From Cordilura impudica (taxonomy: Eukaryota > Arthropoda > Insecta > Diptera > Scathophagidae), in contig OY821520.1 of the NCBI GenBank assembly GCA_963682025.1, positions 237,831,364 through 237,895,363 of the forward strand: a DNA stretch of 64,000 nt, written 5' to 3'. Below, in pieces: positions 1-10,808 of this stretch (the first letter of the stretch is position 1; every line of letters starts with the position of its first letter). Made by a program: the position numbers and the translations under genes. The notes below the pieces were generated by a model that did not search any database, was not told where the DNA came from, and worked only from the letters and a program-made list of their open reading frames with translations.

Positions 1-396
1 ATTGGCTAATAAATCATCAATCGAAACTGACACTTGAATATAAAGTCCTGTTGCATAACAGTATAATAAAGCCAAAATGGACATATGGCATCCAGCTTTG
101 GGGGAAACGCATCTAAAACCAGCATCGATGTTATACAGAGGCCCCAATCGAGAATATTGCGAATAATTACAGGAGCCCCTTGGTACGTAAGGAGCGATAT
201 CTTACATAAAGACTTGAATATTCCTCTAGTGAAGGATGAAATCTCCCGTCTGCAATCAAATTATAAGACGAAATTGTAAACTCACCCGAATCCACTTGCA
301 AGAAAGCTTCAAAACACTGCAGACATAACACGTCTTCGACGAAACGACCTGCCTACAATACCGTAATACCCTGCTGATTTTTGGGAGTACCGTTTA
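1..396 (+). mobile_element. LINE 3' end (Jockey-like reverse transcriptase C-terminus), truncated
   Basis: The plus strand reads as the C-terminal part of a Jockey-type non-LTR reverse transcriptase: a K-x-T-Y-G-I-Q-L-W-G block near 75-105, then QRPQSRILRIITGAPWYV and the D-L-N-I-P motif typical of the region after the RT domain. The frame is broken by a TAA near 279 and resumes with the R-R-N-D-L-P tail. It runs into the window edge on the left and is cut on the right by the TTAA at 397-400 that bounds the piggyBac element. Confidence 0.7.
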
Positions 397-416
397 TTAA
401 CCTTCATAGGGTCTTC

Positions 417-609
417 GGGTCAAATTTGACCCATTTTGGAAGAAAATTTGAATTTTTTTTTTAAATAGTGGGATTAGATTTTAGATATTTGATGACTTTT
501 ATTTAATTTTAAATGTTAATAACTGCTTTTGTTATTTTAAAAAAATATTGGCAACAAAAAAAATTTACACAGTTTATAGCACTTAAGATCTTCGGGTCAA
601 ATTTGACCC
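417..609. repeat. Subterminal palindromes GGGTCAAATTTGACCC
   Basis: Perfect 16-bp palindromes lie at 417-432 and 594-609, and again near the other end at 2455-2470. Placement near both termini suggests transposase-binding or end-recognition sites of the piggyBac element (inference). Confidence 0.6.
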
Positions 610-1213
610 GGAACAAAATCGTTGAGTTTTTGTTACGCACAGTTTTGTTAAAATAATTTTTTTGTCAAAAGGAATGTCAAATGTGTTTTACATATAATAT
701 GTATTTGTTGTAAAAAGTGCTGATAATTGTTTCCTTTTTGTAGGCGTCCAGATAATAATCATGACAATAAACGTTTCTAAAATTATGTTTTCTAAAATTA
801 AAAAATAATAATAATAAAATAATAGGAAATCAATATCATGAAGATTTCCATGTTTTTCATTTCTATATAATATTCAAGACATCAACCGATATAATTCAAA
901 AAGTGTACATGTATTTGTGAAAAAGTGTGAACGAGTCTTTATTGTCAATACAGCATTATCTAATATAAACCCTGAGTAAGTCTTTTATACGTTTTCAGAG
1001 CTTTGGCAGCACAAAAATTAAATGTCTATATTATCTGTCTCCTTTCTTCTCTCTACTATCGCTGAACATTATTGGTATAAAAAATGGGAATCCCCATGTA
1101 AAAAGCAAAGCATATTTTCATATTACAAAATAGTTTTCAGTCACATAATAAACACGGAACTAATCAAACGTATCAACGTTATAAAGTGTCGAGTCTGTAT
1201 TGCTTGTCGGAAA

Positions 1214-2444
1214 ATGAATACTAGTGAAATAGAAAATATGCTAAATGCATTATCGGACGAAGAGGAGATTTGTTCAGAATATGAAGATAACGTGGAATGC
1301 GCTGGGACATCTGACAGTTCTAGTGGAGATGAAATTGATGTAGCGGCAACTGCAGCAATGACGTCAAAAATTGGTGGAATAAGATATTTCAAATAACCTC
1401 TTATAAATAGTCAAGGAAGATTCCGGAGCAGGAACATTATTAGCCTGACACCAAGCTTGACACGCTAATCTTGTTCGAGAGTCAAAAAGGAAGAAATTTC
1501 CAGTTTTCAATTGTTTTTCCCGCCTCCTGTGATGAACATTATTTTGAAATATACCAATAATGAAGGTAAACGTGTATTTAGTATTGATTGGACTGAAGTT
1601 GAGGACACAGAAATGTTCGCATTTATTGGTACACTTTTGTTAGCTGAAGTGTGTAGATCAAATAATGAAAGTACGGACTGTGTATGTGACTCTGAGAAAG
1701 GAAGACCAATTTTTAGAGCAATTATGACATTGAAAAGATTCAAAAGTCTTGCTAGAGTATACGATTTGATAATAAGGATACTCGCAGTGAACGTCGAATT
1801 TTAGATAAGTTTGCACCGATACAAGAGTTATGGAATATGTGGGTTTAAATATTGTCCAAACATTACAACCCATCTCTAGACGTAACAGTAAATGAGCAAT
1901 TAGTCGCATTCGGAGGAAGGTGTCCATTCCGGCAGTATATACCATCAAAACCGGCTAAGTATGGTATAAAATTTTGGATACTCTGCGATTCGAGCACCAG
2001 GTACGTCTCGAATATACAACCGTATACAGCCAAATAAGTTGGAGCTATGCCCGAAAGAAATCAAGGTATGCGAGTAGTTATCGATTTGACAGTTGGCCTA
2101 AAAGTCATAATGTGACTGCATACAACTTTTGTTTCTTATCAATTGACTATAATAAATGTAAAGAAGGAGTTTATACTCTGGATAAGGTTGCTTCATGTTA
2201 CACTTGCAAAGGGAAGACCAATAGATGGCCTCAAGTTGTATTTATAAATATTTTAGATATATCAGCTTATCATGCTTTTATATTATTCACATTGGCTCAT
2301 AATGGTTGGAATGAGAACTGTTTTGCCAAACGTCGGCATTTTTTGTAAAAATTTGGATTGAAGCTTTCCACGCCCTATACAAAGCAGCGAAAATCGTTGC
2401 CAAGAGCACAGTTTTCAAAAGAAAATTGTTGTTTTCATGTTTAA
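1214..2444 (+). pseudogene. piggyBac transposase pseudogene
   Basis: The pieces fit the DDE_Tnp_1_7 (piggyBac) transposase order. An acidic N-terminus starts at the ATG at 1214 (MNTSEIENML..., rich in D/E/S). Next come F-P-P-P-V-M-N and an A-F-I-G-T-L-L-L-A-E-V-x-R-S-N-N-E-S block (1511-1804), then GRPIFRA and LKRFKS. A later frame gives N-P-S-L-D-V-T-V-N-E-Q-L-V-A-F and C-P-F-R-Q-Y-I-P-S-K-P-A-K-Y-G-I-K (1852-2037), and the tail reads R-R-H-F-L and K-Q-R-K-S-L-P-R ending at TAA 2442-2444. Several frameshifts and stops separate these blocks, and part of the catalytic core is missing or scrambled, so no active enzyme can be made. The family assignment rests on motif recall, not a search. Confidence 0.7.
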
Positions 2445-2531
2445 TTTTCGAACTGGGTCAAATTTGACCCAAAGAACGTTAACGTTAGATAGATACTCTG
2501 TAAAAATTTTAGAGGCAAAAATAAAACGTCA

Positions 2532-2548
2532 TTAACCTTCATAGGGTC
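2532..2548. repeat. Solo copy of the piggyBac left-end sequence
   Basis: TTAACCTTCATAGGGTC recurs here exactly as at 397-413, in the same orientation and about 50 bp outside the element's right TTAA. It is either a remnant of a second element or a rearrangement of the right end. Confidence 0.5.
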
Positions 2549-2778
2549 CTCAATCGGCAGCTATCGGCAGTAGGCCATGATTAAGCTCAGCCATTAATCG
2601 ACATATAAAAATTAAATAACACAATAAATTCCTTCACAGATCTGCTATCAGTAAATGCTATACTAGAAAGTTCTGCCCACAAAAAATTTTAACTATTGAA
2701 GATTTTTATTTGTTTTTAAATGATCGTACGTTTGAATACATAAACTGGCCATGGAATTAATGCCACAGAATTTGTGAT

Positions 2779-2885
2779 AAATTTAATACATTCACTTAAA
2801 TTATGCCAAAGCAGGTCCACTCATAATATAAAAACGAACATTTTGCTAATATCATTGCACAGTTCCATTTTAATTCTCGTTAGAA
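2779..2885 (+). promoter_or_regulatory. Core promoter and 5' UTR of the Gln-rich gene
   Basis: TATAAAAA lies at 2827-2834, with an initiator-like CACAGTTCC whose C-A is at 2860-2861, 33 nt downstream. About 100 bp, including TTCACTTAAA, ATGCCAAA and the TATA-Inr pair, is conserved with the paralog promoter at 11494-11601, with identical TATA-Inr spacing. Confidence 0.7.
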
Positions 2886-3536
2886 ATGAATTTTAAATAC
2901 GTTTTCATATTTTGCACTTTCTTTACGGCAGCTGTTTCGGCTCAAGCCCCGTTTGGAGCTCTACTTGGAAATATAGGAGATACGATAGATGCCGGTACAA
3001 ATATGGTAACTTCACTCTTAGGAAATTTAATACCACTGGGTCCTGGAAGGATCCCAGAAAGTTCTGAAAGAAAAATATATATTCCGCAACAACAGCAGCA
3101 GCAACAGTATTACCAACCAGGATTACCACCAGGATATGGGCAATTTGCACAGCCTGGAGGATTACAAGCTCCTTGGTATGGTGAACAACAACAGCAACAA
3201 TATTACCAACAAAGAATACCAGCAGGATATGGACAGGGTTTTAATAACTTTCAACAATCTGGTCAGCCAGAAGGACCAGCAAATCCATGGAATCGTGGAC
3301 AACAGCAACCATATTACCAACTAAAGAACGATGGACAACAGCAACAATACTACCAAGAAAGATTGCCAACATCACAAGCACAGGCTTTACAGCCAACAGC
3401 CAGCAATTCACTTACGGCCTTAAGTATAGCGATTCAATCTGAGCAACCACCATCTGATCAACCATCATCTCATCCACCGCCATCTGATCAACCACCATCT
3501 GATCAACCACCAACTGATCAACTAGCATCCGATTAA
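2886..3536 (+). CDS. Secreted Gln/Pro/Tyr-rich repeat protein
   Basis: The 216-residue intronless ORF starts at the first ATG after a well-placed TATA/Inr. Residues 1-19 (MNFKYVFIFCTFFTAAVSA) form a signal peptide with likely cleavage before QAPFG, so the product is extracellular. A short hydrophobic/glycine segment is followed by imperfect repeats of about 45 residues, each with a Q-run, YYQ, a P-x-GYGQ motif and P-W, at roughly residues 66-165. The C-terminus is a PPSDQ/PPTDQ low-complexity tail. There is no cysteine framework after the signal peptide and no recognised enzyme domain. A paralog 8.7 kb downstream, in the same orientation and with a shared promoter, shows local gene duplication. 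Q/P/Y-rich secreted proteins occur in insect gland secretions, eggshell and cuticle; which applies here cannot be told from sequence. I do not recognise a named family. Confidence 0.75.
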   Translation: MNFKYVFIFCTFFTAAVSAQAPFGALLGNIGDTIDAGTNMVTSLLGNLIPLGPGRIPESSERKIYIPQQQQQQQYYQPGLPPGYGQFAQPGGLQAPWYGEQQQQQYYQQRIPAGYGQGFNNFQQSGQPEGPANPWNRGQQQPYYQLKNDGQQQQYYQERLPTSQAQALQPTASNSLTALSIAIQSEQPPSDQPSSHPPPSDQPPSDQPPTDQLASD

Positions 3537-3669
3537 CCACCAGCAAATTACCGCCTCCATTAATTGATGAACAACAGACAAATAATCCGTTAAATAAGTT
3601 TCCCATATTGTTGTAATGTTTAAAATGTAATTCTGGTGACTTTTGTTCGAAAAATTTTTATATTGATAT

Positions 3670-3675
3670 AATAAA
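3670..3675 (+). terminator. Poly(A) signal AATAAA of the Gln-rich gene
   Basis: AATAAA lies 134 nt after the stop codon, a plausible 3' UTR length for a small secreted-protein gene. Confidence 0.5.
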
Positions 3676-3725
3676 TCAAATTTGACTGAAATATATTTAA
3701 ATAATCGCGATCTTGAGTACTTGAG

Positions 3726-4107
3726 GAGGTCCACAACAAAACGCAATAATTCCACTTTTTAAGTTTTTAGTTTTTTGACTAATACCCTGTTTCCATAACA
3801 CAATTCGTCACAGACGAACGAAAACTTGTGTGTATTTTGCTTTTGTTCGTCATACAAATTTTCGTTCATCTGTGACGAATTGTGTTATGGAAACAGGGTA
3901 TAAATCCGTTTCTACATATTGAAATCTATGTGCCTATTGTTATAAAACATACTAAAAGTCAATAATTTTACTGTAATTCAATACCAAAAATAAAGATTTA
4001 GACCAAAATGAAACAATTCCAATATATATCCTACTGACTTTAATTAAATTTTTTAATTTTTCCAAAAAATTGTTCTGGTGGAATTATTGCGTTTTGTTAT
4101 GGACCTC
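3726..4107. mobile_element. Outer MITE with 30-bp TIRs
   Basis: GAGGTCCACAACAAAACGCA at 3726 is the reverse complement of the sequence ending at 4107, with one mismatch over about 30 bp (through AATAATTCCAC). No coding capacity. It contains a second, complete palindromic MITE at 3783-3900. No clean target duplication was found. Confidence 0.7.
3783..3900. mobile_element. Inner Tc1/mariner-type palindromic MITE
   Basis: TA-CCCTGTTTCCATAACAC begins an inverted repeat of about 40 bp, matched at 3859-3900 with one mismatch and separated by about 35 bp. TA dinucleotides flank both sides (3783-3784, 3899-3900), as expected for a Tc1/mariner-mobilised MITE. It lies within the outer MITE, so it inserted later. 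Confidence 0.75.
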
Positions 4108-4858
4108 TTCATAGCTTCTATGGTAGCTAACTCTGAACATATACCGATCGAAGCTTTCGCCTAAATTGATTCTTTCGTTGGCTACAAAATTGAATTGAAA
4201 TCCTTATCGATTTCTGACCTATTTCTTAAGATATCCCAAGATCTAAGTTATACTCGGTACAATTTTGTTAAATATGTTTCAAAAGGAACGATTTTTTTTT
4301 TAAATCACTGGTTCAGTAAAAAAAGGATCACATGATTCTTTTTAAAAATTTTATGTGGTTACCAGTCAAAGGTATAAAAAGGTGCTAATATCCATTTATA
4401 GAAAAATTTTATGCAGAATTTTTAGCAGGTCAATAAGATAGAAACATCATCTTGCTCCTTACCACTCTCCTTTTTAAATTGGCGTAGCTATAAAAAATTA
4501 AATTTGATTATCAGTACTTGTATAACTAATTTCTCAGGATCATAGACTAATAAAGTTCACAGCATTGAAAAAAGAAACTGATCCAAATACTTCTGTATAC
4601 TTTTGCAAACTCCTAATTAATGCGAGCGCTGTTAGAGAAAAATAATGAATTTACCGAAGTCCATGTTGACTTTTCACCTTCTTTCTCAATAATAAAATAG
4701 TGAAAAGCTAATGTTGACTCCTCACCTTCTTTCTAAATAATAAAATAATGAAAAGCTAAATTTAATCGGAGCCTTATAAGACTTTTTGATGAAGACCATA
4801 CAGGTCAACATATTCATGCTAGGATTATATATAAGCCAAACAAAACGAATCAAGCAAA
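4108..4858. other. AT-rich intergenic DNA
   Basis: No gene seen. The only structure noticed is a two-copy 48-bp tandem duplication at about 4663-4758 (ATGTTGAC...CACCTTCTTTCT...AATAATAAAAT). Confidence 0.5.
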
Positions 4859-5150
4859 CGTATTTTTTCTTAAAAAGTATATTTTCTTAAAACAGTACAT
4901 GTTCTTAAAAAATGGAATTTTCTGAAAAACTTTTATTTTCTTAAAAGCGTACCTATTCTTAAAAAAGTACTTTTTCTTAAAAAAAAGAATTTTTTTTAAA
5001 TAGTACCCTATTTCAAAAATATATCTTTTCTTAGAAAGTACCTTTTCTTAAAATAGTACCTTTTTTAAAAAAATAATCATTTCTAAAAAAGTAAATTGTC
5101 TTTAAAAAATGAATTTTATTTAAAGTACCTTTTCTTTAAAATATACATAT
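4859..5150. repeat. Degenerate minisatellite, unit near TTTTCTTAAAAAAGTACC
   Basis: Many imperfect copies of an approximately 17-18 bp unit combining TTTTCTTAAAA and GTACC. The same unit forms a longer array at 7665-8310 and traces at 19593-19735. Confidence 0.7.
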
Positions 5151-5156
5151 ATAATA

Positions 5157-5735
5157 TTAATAGGCTAGGCAATTTCTTGTGACCGATGTTTTGTTCTAGC
5201 GTTTTATCCCGACTTTGGCAAAACGTAAATTTTTTGAAAGGTATTTCTTTTTCGCCGTTTTGTAGATTTACAGATTTTTTAAATTTTTTCCTTTGTTTTG
5301 AGTAAATTGCATTTAAAGTTGCTACTAACACATACATAAAATTATACATATTCTATGTGTGTTTTATTAAATTTGTTAATGAGTTTGTTATTTTCCCTCA
5401 CAATAATAATAAACCATAAAAGTGTTGGTTTGTGAATTGGCTAAGTTGAAAAATAAAGCTGCCTAGAAACTGCACTCGAATTTCGAGCGCTGGAATCTGC
5501 TAGTATAACATTAATAGGCTAGGCGATTTCTTGTGACCGATGTTTTGTCCTAACGTTTTATTCTGATTTTGACAAAAACGTAAATTTATTGACAGGTATT
5601 TCTTTTTAGCTCTTCACCAGACTTATAGATTATTAAATTTTTGCCTATGTTTTGAGTAAATTGCATTTAAAATTGCTACTAACACATACATAAAATTATA
5701 CAATGCTATGTGTGTGTTTATTAAATTATTCATAT
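5157..5735. repeat. 354-bp-period tandem duplication
   Basis: TTAATAGGCTAGGCRATTTC begins at 5157 and again at 5511. About 215 bp following each start align closely, through GTTTTGAGTAAATTGC and CTAACACATACATAAAATTA. The spacer between copies is unrelated. Confidence 0.7.
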
Positions 5736-5888
5736 TAGGAATAAATCCATCCCTGCATAGGTCCGCATATGCTAGAGATTACTCATCCCTGGTACGAACC
5801 ACGGTGTTAATTCCTTATGATTCGTTTAAGATAACGAATCTTCAATGGAATAAAATGAATGTTTGGGTTTTGTTCAGCAACAATATTT

Positions 5889-6130
5889 TCCCACCGTTTG
5901 GTCAGCAAAGAATTCATACGTCAACACAATTAAACACGAGCAAAAATATTTATACTAAATATTTTTGGTTTGTTTAATAATGTTGTTTTCCCACCGTTTA
6001 GTCAGGCAAGGAATTCATACGTCAGCACAATTTGTGACACGAGCAAGAATATTTATACTAAATATTTTTGATTGTGTTCAATGCGATTGTTTTCTCACCG
6101 CATAATTGATATTTATACTAAATATTTTTA
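5889..6130. repeat. Tandem repeat of about 90 bp
   Basis: The unit CCCACCGTTTGGTCAGCAAA ... ATATTTATACTAAATATTTTT recurs at about 5889 and 5981, with a partial third unit near 6090-6130. The open frame across this region is not supported as a gene. Confidence 0.6.
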
Positions 6131-6700
6131 CTACACGTGCGATTCAAATTGCCAGCGACAGTATGAAATTCTTTGCTTGCGTTGGCTAGCGGAATATATG
6201 CATTGACTGGTTATGGGAGAATAATTTGTTGCTGCATAAACAATTTTCGGTTTTAGTTTTAATTTTAATTTTTATGGTTTCTCTTTGTTTATTTAATTTT
6301 AATTTTAATTATTTCTCTTTTGTTCATGTATTTTTAATTTTAATTGTTTCTCTTTTTTAAGTGTTCTTTATAGTAAACTTTCATATATATAGAGCGTGAA
6401 AATTAATAAAAATTGTCATTCTTGATTTTCAATAATTGACGATAGTTGCAATCTTTAATTCTCTTGGTGTACTAGTCTGAGAAATATTTACTTACACTTG
6501 GATAAATAAAAACCCAATTTCCATATCTTGGTGTACCACCAAGATAAATCACATTTTTAACTTGAGTGAGGCAAACGAGCCTTCACCTTAACACACGGAA
6601 TAAGCTCTGTTGCAGCATAAGCTGTATGAACTATGGTTTTGGAATAATTTATTATTATTAGTAGTATTTAAATAATTCTAAATGACATTTCATATTAATT
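6131..6700. other. Intergenic DNA with AATTTT-rich tract
   Basis: No gene seen. Contains a TTTAATTTTAATT-rich stretch at about 6240-6360 and a perfect stem-loop ATCTTGGTG-TAC-CACCAAGAT near 6526-6546. Confidence 0.5.
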
Positions 6701-6773
6701 AACAAATATTATCATATATTCTGATTAAAAGTTAACAGTTTTAATAAAATTTACAGTTTTCTTTCTAAAAGAT

Positions 6774-7660
6774 TTATTTAATTTCGTTCTTGACATCATT
6801 CGGCATCATGTTGTAAAGATTTAATCCTTTGTAAAATAAAGATTTTTGTATTGCTATTGTATCTGCTCTCTGTGGTCTAAAATCTAAGTCATTCCTAAGG
6901 TTATAGGATTGAACATCTCCAACATATCTTATTTGTTCGATCAAGTAATCTGGTGCTCTTCCCATCTTAATTTTTTGAATAAAGACTATTGTATTAAGTT
7001 GCAGCCTTTGTTGGATGTTTAGCCATTTCAGTGCGTCTAAATGTATCTTATTGAAGTAAACCGATTGCATTTTAAAATTGAGCGCATAGCCTTATTTTGT
7101 AGTTTTTGCAGCCTCGTTATTTGTTGGTCTGAACAGCATGTAAATAATATGGTTGGCCCACACTCAAAATGAGGTTTTATCGTAGTGTTATAGATATTAA
7201 TTGCGGTTAATGTTATCACCCTGTTTCTTAAACGTTTAAAAACCCGATTTTCTTGCCAATTTTCTTACATACGTATTCGACATGATCTTTAAAGTTTAAA
7301 TCTTTGTCAATCAAGAAACCCAAATATTTTATATTATTCACTTTTTCTATTATTACATTATTTTTTTTGTTATGTTATGTTTGTGTTCATATTGATTTCC
7401 ATTAATTTAGTTTTCTTTTCCTTAAGTTTTAATTTATTCATTTTTAGCCATTTATAAATATTATCTATATCATTCTTTAAATTTTCATGACATATTTCCT
7501 CCGTTGCTGCTTCTGTGAAAATCAAAGTATCGTCCGCATATAGTACAGCTTCGCATTTCTCTAATGTATTTTCAATATCGTTTATATATATATAACAAAT
7601 AGAAGAGCTCCTCAAATTGAGCTTTGTGGTACTCCAAAATCATTTTCTATTCTATTATAT
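6774..7660 (-). mobile_element. LINE reverse-transcriptase relic (3' half)
   Basis: Minus-strand frames read, in order, G-V-P-Q (about 7635), Y-I-N-D-I-E-N-T-L, the catalytic Y-A-D-D-T box (about 7535), N-K-L-K-L-K-E-K-K-T-K, then the thumb/C-terminal part Y-N-T-T-I-K-P-H-F-E-C-G with R-L-Q-K-L-Q-N-K-A-M-R, and a conserved tail ending N-M-M-P-N-D-V-K. Frameshifts and stops (for example near 7615, 7220 and 7065) make it a dead 5'-truncated copy. It differs from the later LINE family in this window. Probably CR1/Jockey-like, subclass uncertain. Confidence 0.75.
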
Positions 7661-7664
7661 ATTT

Positions 7665-8310
7665 CATTTTCTTTTTCTTAAAAAAGTACCTTTCCTTAAG
7701 AAAGTACCTTTCTTAAAACAAGTATCTCTTTTAAAAAATAAACGTTTTCCTAAAAAAATACCTTTTGTTAAAAAAGTACCTTGTCTTAAAAAAGACCTCG
7801 ACTAAAAAAGTACCTTTTCAAAAAAAAAAAATAGCTTTTCTTAAAAAAGTACATTTTCTTAAAAAAAAACAACCTTTTCTTTAAAGGTACTTTTGCTTCA
7901 AAAATTAATTTTTTGTTTTTTTAAGTACTTTTTTTAAGGTTTCTTTTTTAAACTACCCTTTTTAAAAGTTTTTTTTTAAAAATTACCTTTTTGAACTAGT
8001 AAATTTTCTTTAAAAAGTTCCTTTTTAAAAGAGTACCTTTTCTTAAAAAATATCTTTCCTTAAAAAAAAGTACATTTTCTTAAAAAAGTAATTTTTCCTT
8101 GAAGAAGTACTTTTTTTAAAAAATTGATTTTTTAGAAAAAGTAGCTTTTCTTAAAGTATCTTTTTTTAAGAAGTATTACTTAAAAAAATGTACTTTTTTA
8201 ATAAGTATATTTTTCAAACTAAGTAGGGCGATTCCATGCTTGTAGGGAAAAATTATGAAAGTTTCAAAATAATTTCTTAAAAGAGTACCTCTCCAATTTC
8301 AAAAATGTGC
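7665..8310. repeat. Degenerate TTTTCTTAAAAAAGTACC minisatellite, long array
   Basis: About 650 bp of imperfect 17-18 bp units of the same type as at 4859-5150. A short ORF of K-K-V-P-F-L repeats within it is an artefact of the repeat. Confidence 0.7.
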
Positions 8311-8364
8311 CTGTTTGGTTTTTTTCAAATCTTATTTTATGTATTGAAACTATGTTATATTTTA

Positions 8365-9028
8365 TAGGACCATCTTAGATCCAACTAATTAGATATTAAA
8401 AATAAACATAAACAAAATTTGAATGGCATTGTTATTAATTTATTGCCTTCGGATATGAAAAAGTTCATATCGGATGCTATATTTATATGGGGACTAGGTC
8501 GAAAAATTGACCGATCCTGACCATATTTGGGAAGGTCACTTATTTTTTGCAAAAACATATACAAATCAAATATGAGAAAAATCTGTGCTATAGTCTTGTT
8601 TTATGACAGATTTAAGTGAAGATCGGGAATCAGCTTCATATGGAGGCTATAACTAAGAATTGTCCAATAGGGCTTATTTTTCGACTACTGATTAATGGCT
8701 GTAATAAACACACACAAACTCAATTTAACCGAGGTCTACACGATAATTTGGATATTATGGAAATTTATGTCGATATCATAGGGGCTATTTGTATGTGGGT
8801 GGACTAGGTGTCAACAGAAAACGATTTTCACCAATTTCAATAACGTCCATCCTATGGCCAATAGAAGCTTATGTACCAAATTTCATCAAAATATACTCAT
8901 ATTTGCTGGTAGTTTGATTACAAAATTTTCATCGAACATCGATAAATCTGCTCAGATCGGTATAATAAAAGATGGGTCTAGGTGAAATATTTTTGTTAGT
9001 TACAAACATCAGCACAAAGGTGAAAATC
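8365..9028 (-). mobile_element. DINE-1-like element, family A, ends missing
   Basis: Internal family A landmarks are on the minus strand: GATATGAAAAAGTTCATATC, the G-G-G-G-A-C-T-A-G-G-T-C segment, AATAAACACACACAAAC, and the 5' portion ending at GATCGGTATAATAAAAGATG and CAGCACAAAG. Neither the 3' hairpin nor the ATACCC start is preserved. Confidence 0.65.
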
Positions 9029-9119
9029 CCATCAGAAAATTATTTATAGGACCTTGAGCATTTTGTACGCCTCCCCATCGAATTTTTTAGTAAAATTATA
9101 TTGCTTTTAAACTCTTTCT

Positions 9120-9720
9120 TTTAACTCATACTATCCAATTGATCTGAAACTTGGCCCATAGTCTTATTGTGACTACAAATTAATTCTGGGGTAGTGACGC
9201 ATAGTCACGCATAGTCACGCATAGTCACGGAGTGATCTAAATGTAATTTAACCTCACCCGATCGATCAGAAGCTTGGTCCATACACTTGCTGTAAAAAAA
9301 AGATTAACTTTGGCTTAGTCACGCACAGTCAAGCATGGTCACGCACAGTTACGGAGAGATTTAAAACGGATTTTCCCTCATCTTATCAATCTGAAACTTG
9401 GTCGATATACTTGCTGTAAAGAAAGATTAACTTCGACATAGTCACGCACAGTCACGGAGAGATTAAAACCCATTTCCCTCATCCGATCGATCTGAAACTT
9501 TATCCATAGACTTGTTGTGGCCAAAGATTAATTTTAAGATAGTCACACACAGTCACGCATAGTCACGCACAGCCACGGAGTGATTAAAACCCATTTCCCC
9601 TCATCCGATCGATCTGAAACTTTGTCCATAGACTTTTTGTGACCAAAGATTAATTTTAAAATAGTCACGCAAAGTCACGCACAGTCATGCACAGTCACCG
9701 AGATATTCAAAACTCATATG
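9120..9720. repeat. Nested tandem array: AGTCACGCAC units inside 103-123 bp units
   Basis: Five larger units each contain GATCTGAAACTTGGTCCATA-like and AAAGATTAA-like blocks followed by 2-4 copies of the 10-bp AGTCACGCAC/T, ending with CACGGAG(A/T)GAT. The five blocks start near 9140, 9263, 9386, 9489 and 9610. Confidence 0.8.
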
Positions 9721-9875
9721 CATAAGGAAAGAAAGAATTTTAATAAGAACTTTGTTTTTATGGGTTAGACTATTATTTATTTAATTTTATTTTATGTATT
9801 GAAAATTTTTTTTATTTTTTAACCCAATATTATTTTTTTCTCCAAACGGATTTTCTAGTAAAATGATATTTTTTC

Positions 9876-10808
9876 CATTTTATTTTATTTTCTTTTCTTT
9901 TATTTTATTTTATTTTATTTTCTTTTCTTTTATTTTATTTTATTTTGTTTTATTTTGTTTTATTTATTATTTTATATTATTTTATATTACTTTATTTTAT
10001 TTTATTTTATTTAATTTTATTTTATATTATTTTATTTTATTTTATTTTATTTTATTTTATTTTATTTTATTTTATATTATTTTATTTTATTTTGTTTTAT
10101 TTTATTTAATATTATTTTATTATTTTATATTATATTATTTTATTTTATTTTGTTTTATTTTATTTTATTTTATTTTATTTTATATTATTTTATATTATTT
10201 TATTTTATTTTATTATATTTTATTTTATTTTATTTTATTTTATTTTATTTTATTTTATTTTATTTTATTTTATTTAATTTTATTTTATATTATTTTATTT
10301 TATTTTATTTTATTTTATTTTATATTATTTTATTTTATTTTGTTTTATTTTATTTTATATTATTTTATTTTATTTTATTTTATTTTATTTTATTTTATTT
10401 TATTTTATTTTATTTTATTTTATTTTATTTTATTTTATTCGTTTTATTTTATTTTATTTTATTCGTTTTATTTTATTTTATTTTATTTTATTTTATTTTA
10501 TTTTATTTTATATTATTTTATTTTATTTTGTTTTATTTTATTTTATTTTATTTTATTTTATTTTATTTTATTTTATATTATTTTATATTATTTTATTTTA
10601 TTTTATTTTATTTTATTTTATTATATTTTATTTTATTTTATTTTATTTTATTTTATTTTATTTTATTTTATTTTATTTTATTTTATATTATTTTATATTA
10701 TTTTATTTTATTTTATTTTATTTTATTTTATTCGTTTTATTTTATTTTATTTTATTTTATTTTATTTTCTTTTATTTTAGTTTAGTTTATTTTATTTTAT
10801 TTTATTTT
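9876..10808. repeat. (TTTTA)n microsatellite, about 0.93 kb
   Basis: Nearly uninterrupted TTTTA pentamers with occasional TATTA, TTTTG and CGTTT variants. Two long open frames across it (Phe-Ile-Leu-Tyr repeats) result from a stop-free pentamer and should not be called genes. Confidence 0.95.

Larger units (their letters stand above)
401..2478 (+). mobile_element. piggyBac-like DNA transposon, non-functional
   Basis: A 2.08-kb element is bounded by TTAA at 397-400 and 2479-2482, the piggyBac target. Both ends carry the 16-bp palindrome GGGTCAAATTTGACCC (417-432 and 2455-2470), with a third copy at 594-609. The outermost bases start C-N-T-T-C on both sides, but the left end has about 10 extra bases, so the terminal repeats are imperfect. 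The transposase inside is broken. The insertion sits in the 3' part of a LINE. Confidence 0.7.

Noticed and set aside
1022..1213. N-terminal extension of the piggyBac frame upstream of the ATG at 1214
   Set aside because: The extension lacks transposase-like sequence; the acidic N-terminus typical of the family starts at MNTSE.
5708..5977. 89-codon ORF
   Set aside because: Lies across tandem repeats with no signal peptide, promoter or homology.
9863..10785. Two long overlapping ORFs (305 and 211 codons) of Phe/Ile/Leu/Tyr repeats
   Set aside because: They are translations of the TTTTA microsatellite; no stop arises in such pentamers. No promoter, start context or non-repeat sequence.
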